64,000 nucleotides of DNA from Chlamydomonas reinhardtii (Eukaryota; Chlorophyta; Chlorophyceae; Chlamydomonadales; Chlamydomonadaceae), in the NCBI RefSeq assembly GCF_000002595.2, contig NC_057019.1, positions 355,337 through 419,336 on the forward strand. Direction: 5' to 3'. Both the position numbers and the translations under genes were made by a program. Below the pieces are notes generated by a model, which did no database searches, was not told the origin of the DNA, and worked only from the letters and a program-made list of their open reading frames with translations. The number at the start of each line of letters is the position of its first letter. The first letter of the stretch is position 1. Positions 11,011 through 23,694 of this stretch are shown piece by piece.

Positions 11011-13988
11011 TCATGCCCTCTTGGGTTTGAGGCGCGCCGCGGCACCCACCCCAGCCGCCGCTGCGGCAGCTGCGGCCGCCGCCGCAGCGGCTGCCAACCC
11101 CCCGCACGCATCCGCCCCCATGCCAGCCCCTCCCCCGAGCAGCTCGGGGTCCAGCCCCTCCCCCTCCCTTGGCCCCTCGTGCCCATCGCCAACTCCAGCT
11201 CCGTTCCACCTGCCTGCTGCCCCCGCTGCACCCATCCCGCCCCAGCCTTCCTGCCCCTCCCCTTCCCCCTCCTCGTCCCCCACCAACACGCCGGGTGGCG
11301 GTCCCCAAATGGGCCAAACCCACATCCACACGCTGTCCTCCGCCTCCGGCCCTGAGCCCATCATCACCCGCCGCAAGCTCGCAAACATGCTGCGTCGCGC
11401 CGGCGCCGAGCCGCAGCCGCCAACCACCTCCGCCGCCAGGCCCGCCGTCGACCGCGCCGCCGCCGCCGCGCGCGCCGCCGCCTCCGCCGCCGCCGCCGCG
11501 TCCGAGGCCGGGTGCAGGTGGTGCTGCTCCCGTGGGCCCCCGACGGCGGCTGCCGCACGGCTGCCGTTGCTACTGCCGCTTTTGCCGTTGCCGCCGCCGC
11601 TGCCGCCATGCCGTACAATGTGCCGTACGGTCTGCAGGAGCAGGATGCCAACCGACAGCAGCACGCCCACCGAGATGGCGGCGATGTACGCAGCCACCTG
11701 CGCCCAAGGTCGCGCGTATGCGTGTAATCGTCAGTATTCAGGAAACATAGAAACGCGTGCGCGCAATATGAAAGTACGTATATCGGGATAGCAAGCAGGA
11801 GAGCGGGTGTTCCCAAGCATTCGGAGGCGCGCGGGATGCACTGGGACGTCCACCCATGCCGCCTCCGGCCGACCGCCATCCCCACGCGCTGCCACGCACC
11901 GTGACGCGCAGCGGCAGCCGCGGCACGACCGACCCCAGGAACCACACCACACCCTCCGACGCCGCCGCCATAGCGCGCAGCCAGCCGCTGCGGCCGCCGC
12001 CAGCGCCGTGCTCGCCCGCGCCGCCGGCAGCGGCGGCGAAGGCCGCCGCCGCCGCCCCGACGTCCTCCAGCTCCGCTGAGGCGCGGGAGGCCCTGCTCGC
12101 CGCCACGAAGGCCTCCTGCACGATTCATGTTACACGTATTGGCTCCGTTCCATGCCTAACTAAGGGAGGAAGCGCTCGCAGAAAACCCACACCGTCTCCC
12201 ACGCCTCCCTGCCTGCCTCTTCCTCTCCCTTTCCCTCCGCCTCCGCCTGCCTACTCCCTTGCCCCCTCACCCGCATGGCCTCCGCCGTGTCCCGCCGCTC
12301 CAGCCACAGCGCCGTGAGCGCCATGGCGCAGCAGTAGGCCACCGCCGCCACCGCCGCGCCCAGGAACGACACGAAGTTGCGCAGGTTGCCCCTGTATGGG
12401 TGCCGTGTGGGTGTCGGGGGGTGTGTGCGTGTGGGGGGGGGGGGGTGCTGGCCGGCAAAGCACAAGGGGAAGGGATCGACACGTGCGTATGGCTGTGTGT
12501 GTACGAGTGTGTGCGCAGCCTGGCGTAGCTCCCGCCTCCCCCATCCACCTCCCCCTACCGTCTACCACCTCCTTAACTATTCAAAATGTAACCCACCGCC
12601 ACCTCCACCTCCACCCCACCCCACCCCACCCCCTCCCCCCTCCACCACCCTCCTCCCTACACCGCCCACCCGCCACCGGCCACCCTCCCACCTGCCCACG
12701 CAGTTGGCAATGAAGGGGCAGTGGTGGTCCAGGTCCACCACACAGCAGCCGCACACGTGGCAGTGCTGCGCCTCCGCCGGCTGCGGGCCGCGGCACGACC
12801 AGCAGTAGCGCAGGTGCGAGTAGGCGTACTGGGGCACCACCAGCGGCGGGGCAGCAGCCGCAGCAGCGGGGGAGGCGGCGGAGGCGGCTGCGCCTCCCCG
12901 CCCGAAGAGCCACCACCGGCGGCTCATGCTACTGGCGCTGGCGCTGCTGCTGCTGCTGCCGTGTGCGCCGCTGCCGCCGCGGCTGCAGGCGGTGTGTGGC
13001 GGCAGGCCGCGGCAGCACTCGTGCGGCTTGCCGGGCGAGGTGGCCACCGCCGCGAACAGGTTGAACAGCACGGCGGCCGAGAGCAGGTAGCTGGGGGAAG
13101 GAAGGGGATGGGGGCAATGCGGCCGCGTGTCAGCAAGGCCATGTGAGGGGTGGTCGGCACAGGCAGGCCCGCTACGCATGTGTCTGTGTCTGAGTGTGTT
13201 CATGTGTGCATGCGTGTGTTAGACGGCAAACGCCGTGGCTTGCACGCACAATAATGTGTCAACAGTTGCAAGGGTGTCAATGTCAACACTTGCAAGGGTG
13301 TCCATGTCAACTGTTGCACGGGTGTCCATGTCAACTCACGCAATGGTGGTATGCAGCGCCCACGCCACGCCCGAGTCGCCGGCCACCACCGGCACCACGA
13401 ACCCAATGCCCGGCAAGACGATGCTCCCGATCAACGCCAGCACGACGAGTACGACAAGGTACGACAGGCGGCTGAGGATGCGCATGCAGCTGCGCCAGGC
13501 GCCGCCGCGGAAGAGGCTGCTGAAACCGCGGCGGCGGCCGCCGGCCCTGCCGTCGGGTCCTGTGAGCCAGGGCGGCGCCGCTTCGCTGATTGCGCCGCAC
13601 CAGCCGCACTACGGGGCCGCGCCGGGTTGAAAGGCGGCGGGTTTGTTGGGTGCAGGTGCGGTCCGGGGTGGAGTACTGGGGCGTGTGGAGTGAGAGGGAT
13701 GGGGATGGGGAGTGCCCAAACCCGCTGGCGAGCGCATGACCGCTTGGTAATACTGCACCACCGTGCACTGTGCGGATGCCTTAAAAGAAAACCCGGTCAC
13801 ACAGCCACACAGGTGACTGGCCTCACCCGAAATACAGGCGACAGCTCGTTGTTCACGATGGGGATTTGAACCAGCACACCGCACGCCCAGCACTGGACGT
13901 GGGCGGGGGCTGAGGCTGAGGGGTCACTGAGGGTGGCCGAGCTGTTGGTGCCCGGCGCCAGCGCCGCATCAGCTGCAGCGCTGGCCAT
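11011..13988 (-). CDS. DHHC-type protein S-acyltransferase (palmitoyltransferase), about 617 aa
   Basis: Six exons: 13988-13827, 13608-13340, 13090-12692, 12391-12271, 12115-11900, 11697-11011; all phases agree. The N-terminus has a zinc-ribbon-like pair, CWACG (Cys33/36) and CGWCGAIS (Cys55/58), as in a plant PAT subgroup. Hydrophobic segments YLVVLVVLALIGSIVL and LLSAAVLFNLFAAVA precede the catalytic cysteine-rich domain YCWSCRG...HCHVCGCCVVDLDHHCPF with the DHHC at about 265-268 and NCVGRGNLRNF spanning a splice junction. Two more membrane segments follow (VSFLGAAVAAVAYC and AAYIAAISVGVLLSVGILLL). It should transfer palmitate to cysteines of membrane-associated proteins through the DHHC cysteine. 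The long Ala/Gly/Pro tail is cytosolic by the usual topology. It faces away from ESC across a 680-bp shared upstream region. Confidence 0.9.
13256..13340. repeat. 24-bp minisatellite abutting a splice donor
   Basis: About three to four copies of a unit like GGGTGTCCATGTCAACNGTTGCA lie in the palmitoyltransferase intron 2. The outermost copy contains the donor itself (minus strand GC|GTGAGTTGACATGGACACC), so the repeat seems to have expanded from the donor-adjacent sequence. Confidence 0.75.
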
Positions 13989-14668
13989 GTCTATGGATAT
14001 CGTGGTTACAGGGCTAGGAGCAGCACGTGGGGCTACAAAGGGGCCATCTCAGCGATTTGGCAAGGAAACCCACAAGTGCGAGTCATCGATGGCAGCCGAG
14101 TTGTGTGGGAACAGGCGTACAGTCGCTCTCTTACACCAGTGAATTTGTCAAATGAATAAAGTCTCTCTCCGTCAGGCTCGCTAGTCTGCAGTTTTGGAGG
14201 AGACTCGCCCCATGCAGAGGCGGGAAAGGATCCATCAAGCCATGAGAATACCCGGCCGGCAAATGAAAACGTAGGAAGTGCCATGATTTTTATGCAATTA
14301 GTTTAGGACAGTACAATTTCATTCAGCTCGAGCTATACAGCCTGTGAATACAGGAAGAACCGACAAACTGCTCCGCTTCCGAGGTCCGCATCCCTATTGT
14401 CCTTCACACCCTTACGGACCAACAGTCCTATTAGGCTTTTTTGTGGGTACCAAGCGGCTGCTGGCTAAAGTCGGGCCATTTTACCCGCCAAAACACCAGC
14501 CCTCGGACAGCACGGCCGCAGCCCAGCAGCCCATACTAGAGCATAGTCTTGCCGGCGCCAGTCCCCCGCACGGGGGCTCATGCGCTTAGTTGGACCCCAG
14601 TTACCGTATATACCACAGTGTATTAATCAGCGTGGTTGGGGCCAGTAGCCCAGGCGCCCTAAAGCACC
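13989..14668. promoter_or_regulatory. divergent promoter region between palmitoyltransferase and ESC
   Basis: 680 bp separate the two start codons, read outward. A TATATA at 14607-14612 lies about 60 bp before the ESC start. I see no comparable TATA on the palmitoyltransferase side. Confidence 0.55.
14607..14612 (+). promoter_or_regulatory. TATA-like box of ESC
   Basis: TATATA about 57-62 bp before the ESC start codon, leaving room for a short 5' UTR. Inferred from position only. Confidence 0.4.
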
Positions 14669-17600
14669 ATGGCGCGCGTGCACGGTTCGGCGAGCGGGGG
14701 TGGCCCAACTGCGGGCGCGGCAGCAGCGGCGGCGACAGCGCAGCAGCAGCAGCAGTCTACGGACGGGGCCACGACGTCGCAACACCCAGCCACAACGGCA
14801 GCAGGAGCAGCTAGCTCCAAAGACGCTGCAAACCTGTACAAGTACAAGTACACAGGCTAGTGAGTCCTGCGCTGTCAGCCCACTTCTCATTCCTTGGATG
14901 CCATGTGGCAGTGGGACTTTGCTTTGTCCTTTGCTCACCGGCGTCCATCCATAAATCCAAACCTTCACAAGCCTGCATTTGCTTCCATGACTATTGCAGC
15001 ACTGCCTAACCGCCACTGAACTACCACCCAACCACCCACCCAACCTCCCACCACCCAAATCGCCACCACCACCCAACCTCCCACAACACACATTTTAACA
15101 CACACGCTCATATCATGTACCCCGCCGCCTACCACTGCTACACAGCATTCAGGAGGACCACCGCGAGCCGCTGTTCTGTGTGGCCTTCAACACCTTTGAC
15201 CTGGCGCACCGCGACGTGTTCGCAAGCGTGGGACAGCACAGGGTGAGGGGGGAGGGAGCTGGGGACGGCTGGGGCGGCTGGGGCCGAGGGGGGCGGGAGG
15301 TTTGAAACCCGTCGCGGGTGCTTGGGAGGTAGCGGCTACACACGCACATCTCATGCACTCGCATCATGCCAGGTTGCGGTTGGTGCGCACATGCACACAT
15401 GAACACATGCTTGCACCCCCTCCTTTTGCTTTCTCATGCGTGCGCAGGCCACCATTTACCGGCTGCTGCCGGGCGGGCAGTTCGAGGTGTTGCAGGTGTA
15501 CGAGGATGGAGACGTGAGTGACGGGGCCGCACAGCTGTAGCGGGATGGGAGGGGCGGTAGCCGGAGTAATTGTCAGCGTGTGCAAGAGGACGGCATGCGA
15601 GAAGCCGATGTATGGTTGTACCATATCTACATGTTTTCACACGCGCCGTGCGGGAGCGTTAGGCTCGAGCGAGTCTTCTCTTCTACATCATGATGACCTA
15701 CCATACTTTGCAATCGCAGCGCGGCCGCAAGAGCGGCGCCGGGGCCTCGGGCGGCGGCGCCGACGGCGACGGCAGCTCCGGTGGCTACGCGGCGTCCGGC
15801 GCGGGCGTGGGCGGCCCTGCCGCGGCGGCGGCGGCCGCCGCCGCCACCACGGCCGCCGGCGAGCACTTTTACTGCTGCAAGTGGAGTGTGGACGCGGACA
15901 GCGGCGCGGCGCTGCTGCTGCTGGCTGGGGAGAAGGCGCTGGTGCGGGTGCTGGACGTCAGCCGGGGCTGCCTGTTGCACGTGAGTTGCGGGGATGAATT
16001 CTAGATACCAGCGTGGGGTTGGGTTGGGTGGGGTGGTTTACTCGCATCCCCAAGAAACCAAGACCCAGGACCAGCCTACAGTGCGCGGTGGGGTATTCGC
16101 CTGACCTGGGCGCCGGGCCGCGGGTGGCGGCGGGGACGCGCACACCTGTTGTTGTAATGCGGCCGCACAACGCATGATGCAGCCCCGCGCGGGAGAAAGG
16201 CTCTTGGATCATACCACGCACACCTGCGCGAAAGGTTTCGGATCATACCACAGCACATGCGCCATGGCCAGGTCGCTCAGCACACACACCGTGAGACGCA
16301 GGCACAACTTTCTATGCAAAGACACAGCAGTGTGCACGCATTTGTGTCGAACTGGTACTGACACTGGACGCTTTGACGAGCTGCCGCAGACGTTTGCGGG
16401 CCACGGCAAGTCCATCAACGACATCGCGGTGCACCCCGCGCGGCCGCACCTGTTCCTGACGGCCTCTGAGGACGAGAGCGTGCGGCTGTGGAACCTGAGG
16501 TGCGGAGGGCCGTGAGCGGGGGAAACTGATGTCAAGGACGTGTGCGGGGGGGCGGGGGGCGCGGATGAGGAAAGCACCTGATGCTTGCGCGCGTATGTCT
16601 GGGAGCACAAGGGAAGAGACGCGCCGGACTGGGCATGCGACTGTGCGCGCTACCCAGGGAAGCGACAGGCACGCGTGTGTACTGTATGATGTCGCCCTGC
16701 CTGGGCATGGACCGCTCTGTCCGCGCCTGACCCTCACTGCCAACCGCCAACCACCAACCACCTGCAACCACCCGGCCGCAGGTCTCGCACGTGTGTGGCC
16801 ATTTTCGCGGGCGAGGGTGGGCACCGCAACAAGGTGCTCAGCCTGGTGCGTTGGGGGTGGGGGTGTTGGGGGGGGGGGTTGGCGTTGGTGGACGCCCTAG
16901 CCCGACGAATGGGTCCCAAATGTAAAAACAATTGTGGCGACATCCTGGCGTTGCGCTGGCATTGGTATTGGTACTGAAGGGGTAGGGATGAATGGAAGGT
17001 TGGGTGGGTCGGTGGTTTGTGGGCGTGGATGTTTTCCTTCGGTTCCCAGTTTGACACACGCACAGCGAGACACGACCCCCGCCCTGACAAACACGCCACG
17101 CACACACACGCGCGCGCGCCTCACAGGACTTCCACCCATGGGATGGCCACCGCTTTCTGTCCAGTGGCATGGACAACGCAGTCAAGGTTCGCGAGGGGCG
17201 CGGGGGCCGGTGGGGCTGACGGGGCCGGCATGCGCCAACCACACACCGTGCATCTCAGCATCTGTTTGCGGATGGGGCGTATGCTTTCCTAAACGCTTCA
17301 ACAACACATACCTGCATCGCGTGTGAGTTGGTGCCCAGCTGTGGATGCCACTCCGCATCACCTCGCTTTCTCCCCCCCTTCAGATCTGGAGCCTGGGCCC
17401 CATTGAGCGCCTGATTGACGAGTCCGACGGCGCCGTCGACGGCTGTGTGGGCGGCGGCGTGGGCGCCACCCCCGCCGCCGCCGCCGGCCCCCGCCGCGCC
17501 TTCCCCACCCGCGTGGTGCAGCAGCCGCTGTTCTCCACGTTGCGGGTGCGTCGCCGCAGTTCTCCGCGCACCGTTCCTCTTTTTCTACGGCCCTTGTGTA

Positions 17601-18315
17601 CCTTGCCTGCTGTGCGATGAGCCGTGCGTTTATGTACATTACAGCGTGTCAAAGCCCACTCGGCACGCATCCGCCGGCGCCCTAAGTTGGGCTCGGGAAT
17701 GCCGGAATCCCCCCCCACTCCGCCGATACGCTATACACCACCACGCAATCGCTACCCCAACCCCCGGTTTTGCATTGTCTCCCTGCTTTCGACTTCCTTC
17801 CTTTTTGTTTAACTGCCGTGCTCCTTTATGTTTGCAGGTGCACAACGACTACGTGGACTGTGTGCGGTGGATGGGCGACTTGGTCCTGTCCAAGTCCGTG
17901 CATGACGTTATCAGCCTGTGGCGCCCGCACTCCCAGGCCAAGCACCGCCGCCCGCCGCCCGGCGGCGCCGCCGCAAACGGCGGCAGCGGCGCTAGCAGCG
18001 GCGGCGCGGGGAGCAGCGCGGCGGCGGGTGGAGCCGGAGGCGGAGGCGGAGGGGGCCCGGAAGAGAGCGACGAGGAGTGGGATGTGGGCGTGTCGGCCAG
18101 CGGGAGGCTGGGTGGCGAGAGCGTGGCGAGCCGTGCCACCAAGATCGCGGTGCGTGGCGCGTGCGTGTGTGTTGGAGCGAGCACGTAGGAGGAGAGCGGC
18201 AGTGCGTTTAGTGTTCGACATCCCAATGCCCTGCTTGCTCCCTGCCTTCCCTGCCCTTTTGCACGCTCTCGCGCCTTATGTTGTTAATCAAAGCACAGTG
18301 ACACACACTGACACT

Positions 18316-18370
<55 letters not shown>

Positions 18371-19547
18371 CAGGACTTCCACCTGGCGGACAGCCTGCGC
18401 ACCTGGTTCGTGCGCTTCGGCGCCGACCTGCACTTCAACACGCTGGCGTGCGGCAGCGCCAAGTGAGGGGGCAGATGAGAGGGGGAGTGACTAGTTAAGG
18501 AAATGGTAGACGGTAGACCATCTTGCGGAACATCAAGCGTTACCGACGATGTTGATCAGCTCCCGGCTCCAGCTCCAGCTCCAGTTCCAGCTCCAGCACG
18601 TAGACCCTCCGAAGTAGTGTTCCCGTTTGATATAAAGCTGCTGCATAGCCTGACACGGCCTAAGTTCGTGGCGGCACGGCGACACTACTCGGGGAGAGGG
18701 AGAGGGAGACGGGAGGGGGAAAGAGAGACGGGAAGGGGAAAGGGAGAGGGAGGAAGAGGGAAAAAGGAAAGCGGGTGAAGGAGAGGGCGGGAGGGGATCT
18801 CAGGGGTCAGCGTCGCTGCGCATGCCATACACCGTCCTGCGCATTGCCTTACCTACAGCTCCCTAACCACACGACACACGGCACGCAACCCACCCGCACC
18901 TGCTCGCTCGCTCGCCCGCCCTCACGGACCCGCCACCGCAGGGGCAAGGTGTTTGTGTTCGCGCCGCGTGTAACCTCGGCCGCGGCTATGGGCTGCCAGC
19001 CCAAGGCCAAACTGAGCGCGCCGCAGTGCCGCAGCGTGGTGCGTGGGCGTGGCGGCTGGAGGAGTCAGGGAGGGGGTGAAGGGAGTGGGTGCTGGAAAAC
19101 CGGGGACAGGGACGGGGGAGGCAAGTCTGCACGGCGTGATGCGCGTTGGTGTGGCGTGCTGTGTGTATTGCCCATGCGGCGCAGTAGCTGCTTGCGCATT
19201 TCGCACACGCAGTGTAGACCCTGCCTTTGTGCATTTGCCTAACACGCGTCTGCCTAGATACACGCTACCGCAGTACACACATACACACACACAGTCACAC
19301 ACACACAGTCACACACACACACAGTATAGTCCTCCTGTTCGCTTAACGCCTGCTACTACAATACACACGTGCTGGCACGTGTGTGCAGGTGCGCCAGACC
19401 GCCGTCAGTTGGGACGGCAGCACCGTCATAGCCGCCTGCGAGGACGGCAGCATCCACCGCTGGGACCGCGACGCGGCGGCAGCGGCGGCGGCCGCGGCGG
19501 CGGCGGCGGGCGGCGCCGGGGCCAGTGCGGCGGGCATGGATGAGTAG
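14669..19547 (+). CDS. ESC: Polycomb PRC2 WD40 subunit ESC/EED/FIE (about 555 aa)
   Basis: Twelve exons: 14669-14859, 15146-15242, 15448-15513, 15720-15980, 16390-16499, 16782-16845, 17127-17186, 17384-17545, 17838-18149, 18374-18462, 18942-19038, 19389-19547, with consistent phases. Diagnostic EED/ESC strings are EDHREPLFCVAFNTFD, GHGKSINDIAVHP, FLTASEDESVRLWN, GGHRNKVLS, DFHPWDGHRFLSSGMDN, DYVDCVRWMGDLVLSKSV, WFVRFGADLHFNTLACG and VRQTAVSWDGSTVIAACEDG ending SIHRWD. The protein is the seven-bladed WD40 scaffold that binds H3K27me3 and activates the E(z) methyltransferase in PRC2, acting in the nucleus. Low-complexity insertions sit in exon 1 (Ala/Gln), exon 4 (Gly/Ala), and exon 9 (Gly plus an acidic EESDEEW stretch), making it longer than the roughly 370-440 residues usual in plants and animals. 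The GGCTA|GTGAGT donor of exon 1 would otherwise read as a stop. Confidence 0.95.
18319..18368. repeat. (CA)n in ESC intron 9
   Basis: About 25 CA units run almost into the ...CGACAG acceptor of exon 10, taking the place of a normal pyrimidine tract. Confidence 0.9.
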
Positions 19548-21686
19548 TGGGGGGAGACGGGGCCGCGGACCCTGCGATTATTGCAGTCGTTGGTGGCGTG
19601 GCGTGGCGTGGCGGGGTAGTTGCTGGTGGGCTGAGCTGGTTGCGCCGGTCGTCGTCGTCGTCATCGTACGGTACGTCTGTCCGATGATGAGTCCGGAGTG
19701 GAGTCCGCAATGGTTGCGATTTGGCGGCTGGTGTGTGCTTTACCCGTGGGGCAATGGCAGGCAATGGCAGGCAGTGGCAGGCAGGATGTGCACGGAGGGG
19801 GGGAACGCACCCACTGACCCAGGGCCAGAGGTGTGCAATGGGACAGGGTTAAGGCAGGTTGGTGCATCCCCGTAGGGTGCCGCTGATTCCCGGACCCCAG
19901 CACATGGCAAACAATTTGCGACGACAGTGCATGAGCGCGCGGCTGGTCAAACGCCGGAGGGCCAGGGGTGTCCTGAGGGCGCCAAGCAGGTGTGTCATGA
20001 AAGTGCGGAGGCGTGCGAACGCTGAGGATAGCTGATGGAGGTGTGTGATGGGACAGTGGTAAGGCAGGTTGGTAAAGTCCCGTAGGGTGCAGCTGATGGA
20101 GGCATTGGTCGCAGCTAGCAAGCAGTGTCTAATGAGTCTTAGAGAGCACAAAGGAAGGAAGCACAGGTGTGTGCGCATTGTGCAGCCTTGTCCAGTGACC
20201 AGGCACAGCTGCACGGGGGGGGATTTCAGCTCCCCGCACATATGAAGCGAGGTGCACCTGGGAGAGGCAAGTCCAGCACGTGTGGTCTGTTCCCTTCGAC
20301 GCGTCTGGTGACTTGGCCAGCCTGGCGATGTCCGCCATGTCCATCATGAAGGGGCGTGGGCGGGGCGGGGGCGCTCCGTGGGTCCACGTGTGTCACGATG
20401 TCCCGCCAACCGTGCCGGGTTCGGTCACTGGCCGTGTCTTGATAAGTGGGGCAGCGCGGCGGCGCCACTTGCAGGTGGCACGCCCCCGGGCTCCAGGGCA
20501 GATATCGCTCGCGACTCGTGTCAGCAAGTCCTTCATGGAACCAATGCAATCTTGCAGCGCACGTCACCACAGGGGGCTGGGCCACCTAACGCCTTGAAGG
20601 GGATTTCCAACCGCACTGGTATTGGGCTATTGGCCATTTCGACGCGTTAAACTCATGTGGCAGGTCGCTGAGCTGTGCATCCCTGTGTGGGGGGCCGGGG
20701 CGGTTCACGAGATGGGCTCTGTACACCTCATGCCGCCAAGGAAATCGTATGGGCGGCAGGGTTTGTGGGCACGGCTGACTGTGCCAAAGAACCCTGGCTA
20801 AGTACCGGCAACCCAACCCAGCGGAAAAAAGATCTACGCTTACACTTCGGTTCTCCGGCTCGGTGTATCCCCCCTGGGGGATTTCCGTTGGCACCATCCG
20901 CCCGTGCGGGCTGCCCCGGGCAAGACCACGGCGAGCAGAGGGCCCCCGTGCTGCCGTCGTGCATTGTTGTGTACACAGCCGCACTCCTCCATAGGCTGCA
21001 GCCCGCGTCAACGCCTCTCTAGGACCCGAGCAGAATCGCTGCGTTGGCCCCCAGCTCTCCGCCACTGCTGCTCACCCGACCCAATCACACCCAAACACAC
21101 ACCCATCGACATGCAGCTGCCGCCCAATGACCGCGACCTAAGTGCGCCCAAACCTAGTGCCGGCCTATCTAATTCATTTTTTGGGCAACCGCCGCGCTGC
21201 TGACGCTGCTATCCCCCACCCTCAACGCCGCCACGAAACCGCTCCGCCGCTAGTAGTACATCCGTCAGTCGATGCGCCTCGTTTGCAAAAGCCTCCGGCA
21301 CCACGGACGTCGCCGCCGCCTCTGCTGCTGCAGCTCGGTGCTTGCTCCCACGCCGGCTGGCCGCGAAGTTGCTGCTGCTGAAGTTGCTGCTGCTCGCGAC
21401 CGCATCAGCGGGACCCGGCCAGAAGCGGCCTGCCTTGCCAGCTTGCCCTGATTCCTCGCGAGCCCAAGGTCCTTCTGGCCAGTGGATCCTTCCGGCCACC
21501 GCGTTCATTCCCACCCTACACAGCAGCCAAGAAGTCTGCTCCAGCCCCTCGCTCCTCCGCCGGCTACACTCAGCCGCCTTCGCCCGCCGGTTCGCGGGAT
21601 GAGGGGGTCACGCCACGCCAGCTGCCTCCTCTGCGCTGCCGCTGCTGCTAGGCCTCCACCCTCCTCCCAACGCGGGCCGCCCGCGC
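19548..21686. other. intergenic between convergent ESC and UBC genes; repeats, no gene seen
   Basis: Should contain both 3' UTRs. From 19831 to about 20560 it carries copies of the dispersed repeat also seen at 4176-4300, two of them in tandem about 210 bp apart. The remainder (20.6-21.68 kb) has no frame I can support. Confidence 0.5.
19831..20560 (+). repeat. dispersed repeat, tandem and partial copies
   Basis: The string (A/G)ATGGGACAGGG...TAAGGCAGGTTGGT followed by GTAGGGTGC(C/A)GCTGAT occurs at 19831-19885 and 20041-20099. A region at about 20508-20553 (GTCAGCAAGTCC...AACCAATGCAATCT) matches the end of the copy at 4176-4300. All are in the same orientation. Confidence 0.6.
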
Positions 21687-22958
<1,272 letters not shown>

Positions 22959-23694
22959 GGCCTGCCCCTAGCCGCCGGGCCTGCTCCACCTAGTCTGAAG
23001 AAGAGAGAAGCTCTGAACGTAGTCTAGACGAACCTTCTATACCAAAGCTTCTACGTTTGCAAGGACTTAAAACCCAAGCGTATGTATACAGTGTTGGAAG
23101 TGCGGCGGAAGAAGAGACTAGTCCCTTGATGGGGGCGAAGTGGTGGCGATTGGGAGGCAACAAGACACGAGGGCGCGTCCACACCGGCCAGTTGACGCAT
23201 TGATATCAGGATACTGGAATTTTAGCTAGCGTCTCCAGGCTTTTCTGTGCGCGCTGTGAGTCCTTTCAGTCCTGGCTCGCAAGGTCGAGTGCTAGCCGTT
23301 TCTAACACCGACAGCTGCGATGCGCGATCGCTTTGTACTGCTTTAAGGTCGTAAACTTCAGCCGCTTTGAGTGCTTTCCAAGGCACAAGGTGATGTCGAA
23401 CCCCCAGCTATACCCAGACAGCTAGCGAAGTAGCGCGTCTTGCGGCAATGGTGAGTTGTATTTTTAATGCACATATGATGCCACGCATGTGGCATGCGGG
23501 ACGTCGCGCTAAAGCCGGCTACGGCCCCATCGAGACACAGTCGCGAGTGTGGTGTTGGCCCAAAAGGGGCAATCCGAACGCGTTTTGTGCCATTGATACA
23601 GTAGCAGCAAGCCTTCAACTCGGATTAGCCACCAGACCGGTGTGTGTCACGCGGCCGAGTTTCACCCCAGCATGCCCCTGTGCTTGCGCAGGCC
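22959..23694. promoter_or_regulatory. divergent upstream region between UBC and the coiled-coil gene
   Basis: 736 bp between outward-facing start codons, AT-richer than the flanks. A TATACA on the minus strand near 23079-23087 could serve UBC at about 120 bp, but no element is certain. Confidence 0.35.
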
